Assembly (NCBI RefSeq): GCF_910596095.1
Contig: NC_056535.1
Location: 7,977,501-8,041,500, forward strand
Length of the DNA stretch: 64,000 nucleotides
Origin: Thunnus maccoyii
Lineage: Eukaryota > Chordata > Actinopteri > Scombriformes > Scombridae
Reading direction: 5' to 3'
Shown: piece after piece, positions 28,521-41,600 of the stretch
How the letters are laid out: every line of letters begins with the position of its first letter
How positions within the stretch are numbered: the stretch's first letter is position 1
Notes under the pieces: generated by a model
The model's database searches: none
What the model saw: the letters and a program-made list of their open reading frames with translations, nothing else
What the model was told of the DNA's origin: nothing
Position numbers and translations under genes: made by a program

Positions 28521-31500
28521 GCACACGCTTCTTAACCTTTTTCTGTCTGAACTAAACATAAATGAAGTTTATAATGAAATGATATGAAACATTCTATTAT
28601 TGATGCCCATTATCAAAGTTCAACACTATGTAGAAAGATAGATCTGGCAGCAGCAGCAACACTGTCTGTGTGGACACTGCAGCAGTTCAGTGACACACAC
28701 ACTCTGCTCAGGTAGATGTAGCTGTGTGACCCAAGCTAACCAGTCTATTACACAGTCTGTTTGTGCCACTTTTCAACACTGATTGCAGTAGGCTGTTTGA
28801 AATGACATTTCAAAGGAGCCAGTGAATGTGTATGTTTATTTTTAGCTGTTGAATGGCATGTCAACGTAAATAGCTCCTGACACTGGCCCAACTGCAACTG
28901 AACTCTTCCTGATATTGCATTGACTGCTGCAGTGTGGGAGCCTCCGTTGTAAGCATGAAGCTGGCAATTCAAATTAGTTCATGTTCCTTGAAGGACGTCT
29001 GGCTGGGACAGTTCTTTTATAAAGACTGCTCTTACTGTACTCAGTAATTGATAATAGATTTATTGGTGGTTGTATACTTTCAGTAATGGATCTCTCAGGA
29101 GGTAGTAAAAGTCATCTGACATTAAATTAAAAAATAGAACAATGTATTACTGGTACTTCAAAATTAAAGTCTAAAATTTCTACTAGCGATACATCTGGAT
29201 TAACTTGATAAAACCTGAGAGTCCTGACACATGTTAAATTAAAATACAGTGTACAACGAATATACACCTAACTGGTGTTTATGCACTACACAGTTTAGCT
29301 TTTTGTTTGTTTGAATATTTTAGAGGCTACAAATATTCAAATATGCTTATTGTCACCTTGCTATTGTCACCTTGGGTAAATGAAAAATTTCAAGTTGGGA
29401 TCAAAACTATTGGCTTTACTTATATTAACAACACGGATGGTAAAAGAAGGCCTATGGAGGCCTTGCTACTAATGTTTTAAAAAACTATTAGTAGCAGCTC
29501 TTTTTTACACACCTGCTACATTTTTAGGTTCAAATATTCATATAAGGTAGAGTTATTGCTCCATGAAACTTTGTTTTTACTTTGCCAGTTAATTCATGAC
29601 ACTTACAGGTAGCTAAACTTTGTATAGGTTATTCCTCTGCATTGGTTGACAGTTAGCTTGAGCCCTTATGTTTATATGTCTTGTTTTATAAATTGCATTT
29701 TGTATATTGTGTATACTTTCCATTTCTTAATTGACCTCTGTTGCCTTTTGCTCCCACAGCGACACCAAGTCAATAATTTTATTTTGAAGGTTTTTGCAGG
29801 AAGTCTAGTTTATTCTAGTGCAGGACTAAAAAAAGTGCAGCACATGTTGCAGGTTTTAATAATGAGACTTGGTAAAAGAAATACTCAGTGAGCCTTATTC
29901 AGTCATAATAAATACTCAATATTAGAGGTGGAGCTTACTTACCCCCTTGTGTGTGATAGCCTATATCCAGTTTTAATATTTGTAACGCGGGAAATAAAAC
30001 GAGCCACCCTGGAACGAGGACAGCAGAGTCCCTCCTCACATGCTCTGCCCCTAACTCTGCTCTGTGTGACTGAAAAACACTCAGGTCCAGAAATAGCTGC
30101 TGCCAGCTGCTGGTGCTGCTGCTTCTGGTTGCAGCTACATGTTGCTACCGGCTGGTGCTGCAGCTACATGTTGCTGCTGCATCTATCACTATGTGGCTAC
30201 CAGCACTATTTCCACAGGCGGTGAGGAGATCATTCTCTTATTTATTTATTTAGCTTTGACTTTCCTATCCAAATACAGGATTTAGAAGGATGCTACACTC
30301 ACACCTATCACACCGGGTCCTAATGGACACATTAAAAATATTACTGTATATAGGCTACTAGTGATACTAGAGCAGATTTTTTAAAAGTTAATAGCATCTG
30401 CTGTACTAAAGAACATGTCACTTATTATTTAATAGTGTGGACATACTACAGGTCACCTTGAAGAAATTTGCCACAGCAGATTAAAAAAAAAATACCAGAA
30501 CACATAAGGTCAATATTACTCTTGTAAATCTGTGTATCAAAAGAAAATTAATTTTAAACTCTTTCTAAACAAGTGCTTCTGAGATTATTATAAGATTATG
30601 GACTATAGTGAAGAGTTCACCAAAAAACCCCTCTTGAAACAGTTTAAAGCCCTTTAACACCCATAGGTCCACCAACACAGGTGTTCACTTACTTTTACTG
30701 ATGAGGCCGCTTCTCAGGACTGTATGAGTGAATACAGACTGTGCTTGATTGTCATCTCCCTACTACCTGTAAGACCATTATCATTTTTATTAGTACATTA
30801 AGTTTGATGACTTTATGTAATATGCCAAATAGGCCCTTTTCTTTTTATCTAATTATTTTTGGGGGCAGTTTTATGCATTTATTACTGACAGTAGAGAGCT
30901 GACAGGAAATGAGAGATGTGACAAAGGTTGCTGGGGAACATTGCAGCAGACATGTTGACTTAATATAGCAGATTACACAGGTGTAATTAATAATATTAAT
31001 AAGGGCTGCACTCCACTCAGTTTTGCATGCTGGTTCACTAACATGGCCGACTGATACACCTAAATGGACCAGAGCCATCGTTAACAGTTATTAATTACAC
31101 ATATGCTTTTTCTGCTACATAAGCTCTGAATAAAGAACAAGAAACAGAAAGGAACAACTTCTTTACTTCTGCAAAACGTACTTTATGTCTTACAATAAAC
31201 AAACCTTCTGTGTTGATTTCAACATGACACTTTATTTAGTAGAATGAATGCACAATCTCATACATACAGTATAGGGCAGGCCTATTTAGCCTTATTTAAT
31301 AGGCCTGATTATAAAGAGAGGAGGGAAAGAGAAAACAGCTGCTCTTAAAGACGAAAAAAAGAGAAGAATCAAATATTAACACGTCACACTGCTGAGTGAA
31401 ATGGTTTTAACACACATTACCAATTCCCGCACTGATGAGAAAGAGCTACAGTAGATAGCTACAAAATGTTATAGGTTCATAAATATAATATAGTTTGAAT

Positions 31501-33542
31501 AAATTTGCTTTAGAGCTAAATTTATATCATTTATTTTCAACTTACAGAGTACATTATATGAAAAATACATTTACGACCCCCAGTGCACAGCAGTTTGGTC
31601 TTTGATTTCAGGTTTTAACCAGCTGGAAGAAGCTCTGTGAAGCTGGATACTGAGAGGATGTGAACATATCAGACAGCAGAAGAAACCAGGTAACATTCAA
31701 TGGTGTGCTACAGTTTGTAACAGAGTAGAAAACATCATCATCACACAGTATGAGACTTATGACACACAGAAAGAATTACATTCAAATGAGTCCCAAGATG
31801 GCCAAAGATCAAGTACATTAAATGGAAAAGAAATTTAAACACTTAAAAAAAAATATGTGGAGTTCTGTTTACACCACAACAAATAGGATTTTATTTCTTA
31901 CTCTGATTTTTCTGAAGTTTAAGTTGCAGAGTGTTATCAAGACTCTGAGTACAAACTTAGAAATATATTATGACGCATAACTACTCAGATTTAAAAAAAA
32001 AAAAAAAGTCAAGTAATTTTTTTAAATGACACAAAAATCAAGCACATGTTATGAGTTGAAATGCTAAAATCATTACAAATACAAAAATCAGCCAGCGTGA
32101 ATTCTCATATTCTCTGGTGTGAGACCTGCTCACACCGCTATTCACAATACTGCAGCAGCCCTATTCTGTTCACACCATCAACCTCACTTTTTACAACCAA
32201 TTAAATAGTGCTCACTTGGGGGTAGAAGGTGTGGGGGAGGCTTTTGTGATTACATACAGTATTATGTGGTTAGTTTAAAAATTACATTGTTAGTACGGGA
32301 ATAAAATATCAGCTTGTAACTCATCAGTCCAATCCACGCTATATACAGACTAACACTGAGATAGACCTTCAGCAGATGATGACAAAACTCACTCTCCTTA
32401 ATTTGTCCCCATTATAAACCCTGTCAAAACCTTCCTAAAGCCTGTCATCTCTCTTGGTGACAATTTCATAGGGAATTAAGGCTTAAGATGTTCATAAAGT
32501 GCTGTGTATGACAGTCAAATCCTACACAACTAAGTGCAGAAAATCTGATTTGAACAGAGTACATTGTTGTCACACAGTCATGTGCTACTGCCATACAGTA
32601 GGTCTCACAACAGCCCTCAGGTTTTTCCTAAAACTGATCTAATTATTCTGTCAAGGTCGACACAGAGAAAGCTACATTTGTCAGCCAGCACTCAGCTGAA
32701 TCTAGAAAACCAACCAAAAAAAATCACAATAGAAATGACATCATTCCAAATACCCTAATTTAGTGACATCATGAACTGCTTTCAGTTTTTGATTCGACTA
32801 AGCTCACAAAGGCTTAATGCTAGCATTACAGATTATTAGAAAGCACTTTAAAGTTTTCTAACCAATATTTATGTTGCTGCATTAGAACATTTAGGCACTC
32901 CCGTTCACTACTCCAATATGCTACAGTTCATGGCCTGTTACAGTTATCAAACATGAAAAATACAAATGGCTGTGAAATTAACGGCAGATGAAGACTGAAG
33001 CATGTTTTTTGCGTTTTATATAGTTTACAAACACACATTCACCGGCATGTATTAATACTTTTCAAATGACGTGAGCTCGTATAACATCTATGTATATCAC
33101 ACGATTAATGAGCAATAAATTACCTCTTTAATATAACTGTTCTTTATATCTCAGAAGATACAAAATAGTAATTTAGAGTTGTATATATTCTGTAAAAAAG
33201 TATATGGGAGACTTTTCAGGGTTATTAGGAAGGATCTTACTGCTCGTGTTGGACCAGAAATATTGATATATGAAGTACAGCATGACCATATTGTTATTAG
33301 ATGCACCATAAGTCACCTCCTGGGTTTGAAGTTTATATACTGGTGGGATCAGTTATAACACATGGAACTTGCCAAGGCTTTTTCACACTGTACAGCTACA
33401 GTTTGTCATTTATTACAGTCTTTTTTCTGCTGAGGTTGCCATGTTTTGCTTTGCAGTTGAGGTCACACTGTATCAACTTGTCTGTATAAGTGTGTGTGAC
33501 TATGTGAGGTTATAGTGTTTTTGCTCATATAATGTAGAGAGG

Positions 33543-33587
<45 letters not shown>

Positions 33588-33595
33588 CTGCTGCT
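28521..33595. other. Intergenic / ccdc120 3' region
   Basis: I recognise no coding exon. The ccdc120 3' UTR starts below 33596, with a possible poly(A) signal on the minus strand at 33409-33414. Near 30100-30190 lies a CTG/CTGCTG-rich patch with a repeated GCTGCAGCTACATGTTGCTG-like block. A TTTA run is at about 30238-30252. The rest is AT-rich and unstructured by eye. Confidence 0.4.
33544..33587. repeat. (GT)n microsatellite in ccdc120 3' UTR
   Basis: About 22 GT units with one TTTG break, directly after the ccdc120 stop codon at 33596-33598; it is therefore probably transcribed as CA in the 3' UTR. Confidence 0.9.
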
Positions 33596-36500
33596 TCAGA
33601 CAAGGGTGCCTGGGTCTGCACTGGGTTCCTTTGGGGTCGCCTCCTGCATCTGTGGATGAGGAGTCTCCTGATAGAGAGAGAACTCCATCGACCTGTCGGG
33701 GAGGCAACACAAATCAATACAGCACGCCACAAACAAGAAGCAGGCAGTGGAGGGTAAAACCACAGTGAGAATAAGTCTTGAAATTAAAGTTTTATTTCAC
33801 CCTAATGCAGTTTAGGGAGGAATGTCCTTGAAAATTCATAAAATTCATGTGAAACATGCATGCATTTCCACAATTTATTTCTTAAGTTGTCAAGTTTTAC
33901 TGTGTAAATATGACTCATTTTCTTTTTTGGGCAATTCATGGAAGCCTATGAGCTCTATGTGAGAGTGTTTTTGATCAGGAAACAATCACAATTGAGAGCC
34001 TGGATGTTGGCACGAGGCAGCCAGCAGCAGCAGGAGATAATGCTGACAACGCAAAAAACCAAACACAAACAGAAATAAAACAACCTAGATTGTAAAAGTC
34101 ACAGGATGATAGATGGATTGGTTTGGGATAGAGTGAGAGTAATGGAACCATCCTTGGCTGCCGGCTTCCAGTGAGACAGAAGTTAAAGCAAATCTCAGTG
34201 GTGCAGACTGACTGAGTGGCTGTATGTACAAACATGCATGTTGATATTCATAGTTTGCAAAATTCTTACGGTGGTACGAACCATAGTCAGCACCACAATT
34301 ATGTAATTTACAAGATAATTAATAAGTGCACTCACGGACAAACTTGACAGGCCTCTGTTTTTTCTACAATTTTACTGTCCATTGTGATGCCTCATTGTTA
34401 TTTAATGTATTTCAGTTCTCTTAGATATATAGCTATCAGACCATTTTGTACACACTCCTACACATCATAAGCTGAACTGTGTGGAATAGCTTCTCACAGC
34501 TAAAATCTTACATCCAAAATTTCTTCTACTAGGTTAGGTTTATTTCTTTTATATGTTTTTATGATGTGTAAATGAACATCATATAGCTCACAACACTGTG
34601 ATGATTCTCACCAATAGACATATAGGTGTAAAATAGAGAAGGTGAAGAAAAAAAAAAATACTGACCTTCCATGCAGCGGGTGACCGTGGAAGCTGGCTGA
34701 CTGGGGTATCTGAGGCCTGTGGAGGTTGGCTGGTTCACCTTGAACAGACTGGGCCAGGGGGTGGGGGTGTGAGAGGCGAGAGATGCCTGCCTCGTGGCCC
34801 TTTGGGGCAGCAGGAGGATAGCCGAGGGCGTTCCTCAGGTACCAGTCCCTCAGTCCCTCCAGAGCCAGGGCTTTATGCAGGCTTCGCGTTGAGTCCTCTG
34901 GGGTTGGAAGAGAGAACTGTGGGGGTCTGCGGCCAAAGGAGGTGCCAGACAGCTCGGTCTGGTAAGGGTGCAGGTTAGGGATGGAGGATGTGGTGGTGCC
35001 AGAGGCAGGAAGGGGAGACTCATACGCTGACAGCAGGATGGCGTCCTGGGGATGTTGCTGCAAAGGAATAAAGGGCCCACAAGATTTGGTTCTAGTGACT
35101 TTGACCCTGCGCAGTTCAGCTTGAGACCCTCGGAGGACCATGGGGCTGTAAGGAGGTGCAGCACTTGGGAGGTGCACCTGTGAATGGGAAAAGCCGTTGG
35201 CATGGGGAGGCACTGCCGCAGTGGAGGAGCGAGGAGAGGGCAGGTCCTGCCAGATCCTGCCTGTGGACTGGTACAGGTGGTGCTGCACTTGCATCCTCTG
35301 CTGCTTCCCCCAGATATAGTCCATCAGCAGCTCGTTGTAGCCTCCCCCGGCTCCCCTGCCTCCCATGGACAGACGCAGTTTGGCCTGTTCCACAGAGCTG
35401 TCCACATGTCTCTCAGGGCTGCCCAGGTGAATGTGTCGCAGCTTGCCGTCAGTCAGTGTCTCTGAGCTTTTGTAGGGCCCTCCTCTGGGGTGCATCCCGT
35501 TTCTGGGCGCTGGATCGTCAGGGAGGCTCGATCTATCCAGCAGGGCCTCAGAGCTGTTACTGCGCCTGGCCCTGGAGCTGTAAGGGCAGCTTCGATGGTC
35601 AGAGGAGGATCCCTCCTGGGCCAGTGGGATCATATATGGCACATCCAGGCTGCCAGACCACTGCTTCAACCCATTACCCCCTGACGCATCCGACCTAAGG
35701 CAGAGATGGAGCACAACAACAACTTACATTAGGAGAAGACTCAGAGCAGCTATGGATAAAGACGAGTGACTGAAAGCAGTTTTAATCAAAACTGTGTAAT
35801 TGCATTTCACAGAAAATCACTTAAGAAGGGACCATTTTTATGATTAAAGACCAAATGTTGAGCTAATGCCCTTGCTGGTAGCTAAATATGACACTAATCG
35901 ACACTAATCGCAGTGGGGGGGGGGGACTGTAACTGTGCTACATAGACTGAAGCAGCCCAGTATCACAGATTACCTGACATGAACGCTGATTGGAGCAGTT
36001 CTGGCCAACAGAGGAGTAGCTGGAACACTTCTCCCTTCAACGTTAGATGCACTTCTTGGTAAAGAGTGAGTTGGGCTGTGAAAAGTAACACCAGATTACA
36101 TGGATGCATTTACCGATTATCACCGATACATGACAACAATCATGATTGTGCACACATACAGTACAGTATGTATGTATGTATGCTCTCAGACAGATCAAGA
36201 AGACTCTCGCAGCCGGCATTTAAGAAAAGTACCTAACAGAGCTCGTGACAGAGTTGCGGCGTGTCCTCATCTCGTAGTAAATCTCTACTGGAGACAGCTT
36301 CCTGCTGATCCTGTGGTCAGGGCTGCCCACAGTGAGCCGGGGCTGCGACAGGGAGCGCTGGTCAGCAGCCACACTGGGAGAAGACTCTTTTGGGAGGAGA
36401 CAAACAAACAAATGACATGAAATGCAGCCCATTCACAGATGACTCTCATTTAAAGCATGAAGATCCAACTAGGCTATTTTGGGTTTACAACTGTAATGTG

Positions 36501-38609
36501 ATTCCGTATTCTGCTTCTTAACAACACAAGTGCTAATGAGTCTCCCACTCACCAAGTTGAATGTGAAATGCAAAACACTGGCAAATACATAAAGCTATTT
36601 CTACTGCTTGTTTTAGAAATTATGCTGACATGTCTTTCAGTTAAGCTCATCATGAATGTGGATGTATAATACACATGAGAAAAAGAGACAGCTGTAGGGA
36701 GATGGTTTGCATATAGTTGACTCACCATTGTCATGGGATGTTGAGTCTGACATGGAGCTTGTACTCTCTGACATGACAGTGTCCTCTAAAAGACAACAAG
36801 ACATTCAGCTCAGACAATACAGCATGAAATTTTAAATCTTTACTAAAATAGATGTATATGGCTGCATGAGCTTTTGAAAAGCTTAAAAAGTTTCATGATT
36901 TTTATGAATTTATTCCAGATTTTTCAGTTTTTGACAAATGTTGGTACAAGTGTGCATTAGATTGCTGTGTAGTTCTACCTGTATGACACCCCCGATGGAC
37001 TGTCCTCTTGCTATTTGGGACATTTCGGTCTGATTCCGTATGTCTGTACAAAGCACCGGTGAAGATGGCTTTCATCTGCTTTCTCTGGGCAGCCTCATCC
37101 TGCAGCCAGGGACAGCGAGCTGTGTTAGACCACAGTACACACGGCAATACAGCTGCTGCGTAAACACAATTGATATTCAAGGTGTTGACTTACCTCTGCC
37201 TTGCTATTGGGCGACAGGCCAGCTCTGCGCTGCACCACTGGTGGTTTCTCCCCCGTCTCCAGGGGGAAAGCACGTGGCAACTTCCCAGTCAGCTCCTGCA
37301 GAGGACATTCATTAGCCTCCAGTAACTAAAATCCTTCTTCACACTTGCCTGTGAGGTTCAAAGTGTTGCATAAATGATACCACTTAAGAGGTAACTTTAA
37401 GTCGCAATAAAACCATCTTTTAAATGCTTCGCTGCTCTGAAATAGATACGCAAGAAATAATGTTACCATCATAGTTTACCTCTAAAGCAGAAACAGCGTA
37501 ACTCTGCAGATGAGTAGTGCATCTAACTTCTAAATTAGCTACACTGACAACAGAAAAGACAACTTGTGAACCCAAGAATAGAGCATGCGATGAGAGAGTG
37601 AGTCACGACACATCCTGCTGAAAACATCAAGATGTGTTAAGCAGCTGTTAATGAAAAGCTGAGGCAGCTGGGGCTTTATTAAGATGTGCCGACAAGTTCT
37701 CTGGAGCAATCAAGCAAATATTAATATCCAGCCTTTTTTATCTAAAAAAAAAAACAGATTCTCAACAAGTTGCCAGTTAAATCTCAGCTCAAACATTAAA
37801 ATGTACTGATTTTTCTAATGTTTCACATCTATAGAATATTAAAAACATTATGAAACCACTCTCATCAGTTAAAACACAATAGATTACTACTTAACATCTA
37901 AACCTGAGGTGTGTGGAGTGAGAACACTGTATTCAGAGTCATGTACGGTTCAGAGCTGATCTACTCACTGCTTCCTGCAAACAGACTTGTTTGAGCTCTC
38001 CCACTCTGCTGTTGAGGAGAGCCTCCAGGGCCTGCTTCCTCTCTTGCAGAGCTGCGACCCTCTCAGCCTGCAGCTTGCTGTCCTGGCAGCCTTGAACATC
38101 TACACAACACAGCACACATAAGGCATCCTCAGAACATCTGCATTAAAAATAATAGACTGGACATTTCAGGTCATATCATGGGAATTCATGTGAGACTCAA
38201 ACTACTTTTACTGTTTAAAATAGTCTAATTACATTAGAAATGCAGTCTTTTGGAAATGTTTTACACTTTCACAATGGTTGCCTTTTAAAGTGTCTGTTGC
38301 TAACAATATGATGTCTGTTCACAGTTAGTCAGTAATCTGATAAGATTATCTGACAGCTGTGGTGACAGTACGTGAACAAAAGGCCTTCACACATACAGCT
38401 GTTTTTCTAGTTGGCTGTTCCCTAGAGAAAAACACTTTTGTTTTCATTCAGTTGAAGTGTCAGAAAAAACACAAGCTGATAGATTTGCCAGGCCATTTCA
38501 GGCTTGTCCAGACATTCAAGTGTGTCTTCACACCAGGATCCGCAAGAAGTCATTACTCACCTGGAGCCCCCAAACCCATGGATGTGATCACATGTCCTTT
38601 GACCTCCAT
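33596..38609 (-). CDS. ccdc120: Coiled-coil domain-containing protein 120
   Basis: CCDC120 is a cytohesin-binding, centriole/microtubule-associated scaffold of the FRMD4-INAVA-CCDC120 family (from knowledge). Coding exons: 38609-38561, 38099-37969, 37295-37194, 37099-36979, 36785-36726, 36386-36233, 36075-35974, 35694-34666, 33692-33596. Phases close to 614 residues; human is about 630. The start MEVKGHVITSMG matches the human CCDC120 start MEVKGQLISS, which distinguishes it from INAVA. Residues about 18-75 form the CUPID-type coiled coil (RVAALQERKQALEALLNSRV, VCLQEAELTGKLP). Conserved blocks follow: RRNSVTSSVSPTHSLPRSAS, EGRSVPATPLL, RRSNSSEALLDR, RTKSCGPF and LALEGLRDWYLRNALG. The last exon adds a 31-residue tail unlike the human end. 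An acceptor just upstream of the ATG (about 38621) implies a 5' non-coding exon further up. Confidence 0.93.
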
Positions 38610-41600
38610 GTGATGTAATTCTGGGGACTTTACAATTCACACACCCAGCCACGCCCTCACCTGATGAAAAGAAACTGAGATTTAACTGCAGCTGAGATGC
38701 AACAGCAACACACATTTGTTGGTCTTCTTTCCCCCTCTAACCTTGCAGTATCAGCCATGTGTTCTCTTGAGGTGTAGAGTCAATGGTTGCATTTCTAGCA
38801 GGTCAGCAGTGGATAAACATGGGTGTCTCCTACTTCAGATGACACTAAGTACCATCAGGGGGAGCCACTGCACCTCTGATCAGGTGTCTAAAGCTGAATC
38901 CTTAAAAAGATTTTTAAAAAAGTATTACAAATTCAACTTGGTAAAAAAAAGAATAGTGAAATAATATATTTTCTTCTATGTAAAATATACACAAATCATC
39001 AGAAACTCAGCAGGTCAGAGAATCTGTCAACATTACATTACGTTAAAAGCACTACAAACCTCGATTTGACAATACAGAAAGCCATATTTAAAATATGCAT
39101 TTAGCCAGTTTTATCGAACATTCAGAAAATAACATAAGTTCAGCAAAAGCCTTAAATAACTTGTACCTTAAAACATTCTGAAAGTGAGTAATACTCTAAA
39201 ATTAGCTCTCAGACGCAATTAGCAACCAATTAATTTGCAAAGAGGAGGAAAAATGAGACAAGAAAAGTAACATTAATAATGTATAAAGAGAAATGAGGGG
39301 GAGAAACCTAAACCCTGTGTGTTTTATGTCTCAACAGCTCTATAGTTACTGGTACAAAAGGGAGAGAGAGCCAGAGGAACAGAGCCAGAAGCAAAGTGAT
39401 GGAATAAATAACAGGCGAGGAATAAATGCAATGTTCAGTGGGGTTTCCTCTTTGCTGCTGTCATAAATATCAAGGTTTACATGGAGCTCACTTTCAATGG
39501 AATTACCTTTACTATGTTTTATGGCTTCTATGTTTCAGATCATCTCGGATAATTCTATTGACGTGGAAAAAAATCAAACTGAATAAAACACTTTTTTTTT
39601 TTTTTACAACCTTAGACAAGAAATGCTGCCTTCACTTGCCTGAACAGGCAATGTTTCATGTGCACTTTCCCCCACATAATAGAGGTTCATTACAAACAAA
39701 GCCTCTTCCCGAATACCCAATAGAGACCTGACATCCAAAAATAGCGTTAGCGTTTTCTGCCAAAAGCCCCTCACTCAACGCTGCTCACAAATCGCTGCCA
39801 TAAACAAGCATCTTGCTGTCTCCTTGCCAGTCGAGTAAATCATAAAATCTAAATGGAAGGCCTCAAGGGCTGAATCAAAATTACCCTTCCAAAGACTGCT
39901 TCTGGCAGCATCACATCTTTCAAAAGGAAACATTTATCTATCAGTTATTCTGCTGAAAGGAGCAGCTGTCTCAAAGCTCTGCACACAACTGACCAGCTTT
40001 TTGCTTTTTTGGGGTCAGTAAGACACAGTGTTCTGTTTTCCTGACTCAAACAACATAAAAAGTGAGGCTCGCTTTGTGTAAAGACATACTTGAAATACTT
40101 CTACCCAGTTTGCGTTGGCTCCTGTCCTGGAACTGAACCAGTAACTGCTGTTTGCTCCTGTACGTGTGAAAACCCCCAGCATGCTTGACCTCCCACTGAC
40201 AGACAAGTAGGAGCCTTTCACACTAAACAAGTGGCAGAGTTACGACCGCCGCTCAGACAAAAGCTCACATGAATCCTGTTAGACAAAACCTCGTTCATGA
40301 TGATCAGATTTTAAGTTAATCTAATATACTGAGCAGGACTTTCACCTGGGAATGTAGAAAGCAGTGTCACAGCTGTGCTCTGTTGAGCAGTAAGCCCTCT
40401 GAGAGAAGCAGTCAAGGGAAGACAGAAAGAGACATTTGGTATTTCTCTGGATGGTTGCTGGGCAGCTGAATGCTGGAGCCAAAATGCTGCCATGCCTCCT
40501 AAAAATGGCTTTGTCCAGAAACCAAAACATTTGCTTGGAAAGTTGGTGCTGTCCTTTTCACTCTCTGAACTCTGGGCTTTATCTCTTCATAAAGCTAACA
40601 ATCCATTTCATACAAGTTTGATTTGTTACGCTATAACTGCTAATACAGTGATTTAAAGCAAGACTAAGTAAGTTTTCAAGAAGAAACAACACATTCTCCC
40701 TCTTACTAATGAAAAGTTACATTTATGAGCAACTAAAACATACTCTTGCTAAATTAAATACGCTGCAGTTTTGCTGCTACAGCCTCACATGGTCTGGTAT
40801 GACCAGTGGCTGATGGTGGCTAATGTTAGCTAATGTTAGCAATCTATAAAAAAAAAGTTAGCAAATAAATAATGCTGTTTAAGTGACATTACTGGGTAAG
40901 TTTGCTGACATACTGACTCTCCTCAACGTACTACTCTATATGGCAACACACTCTCACTCTTCTGTATGTACAGTACCAGTCAAAGTTTGGACACACTTTC
41001 TCATTCAAGAGAATGGGAAGGTGTGTCCAAACTTTTGACTGGTACTGTATGCTTTTCCAGTATGTGATGCTGGCACCAGTGGACATGACGCTCAATGACA
41101 TGGCCAATGTTTTAGCATTTGTCATTATCCTGTTATTGCCAGCTGTTCAACAAAAGTTATGGTCTCACTTTAGTGTAGCCCAGAGCATATCCAGTTCATG
41201 GAAGCTTTTACATTCCCTACTTCTAAAACTAAATATTGCTGTGGAAAACTTTCTAACATCAGTTGTTGCTGTTTGGAATCAACAGAAGATGATTTCCGTT
41301 GCATGCTGGCAGCAGTAGTTACAATAGATAAGCTGAAATTGAAAAGGTGTCACCAGCAGAGTGAAAAATGACAGAAAGGAAATGTAAAGAAAATGGCATC
41401 ACAATAGGAGCCACAATCTCTGGTAAAAGATCCCCAAAACACCACGGTAGTGACCACTTAGCACCAAAACATACATAGCCTACATTCAAACAGCACATCA
41501 CTCAAGGGTTACCACAAACATAAGCATCGCTTCAGTGAATGACAAGAGCTAGAGGAACAGTGAGAATCAATCAACTGCAACAGGTCGCCCTTCTAACTAC

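Noticed and set aside
35156..35698. 180-codon plus-strand open frame
   Set aside because: It is antisense to the large ccdc120 exon; long only because that exon is GC-rich. No recognisable protein.
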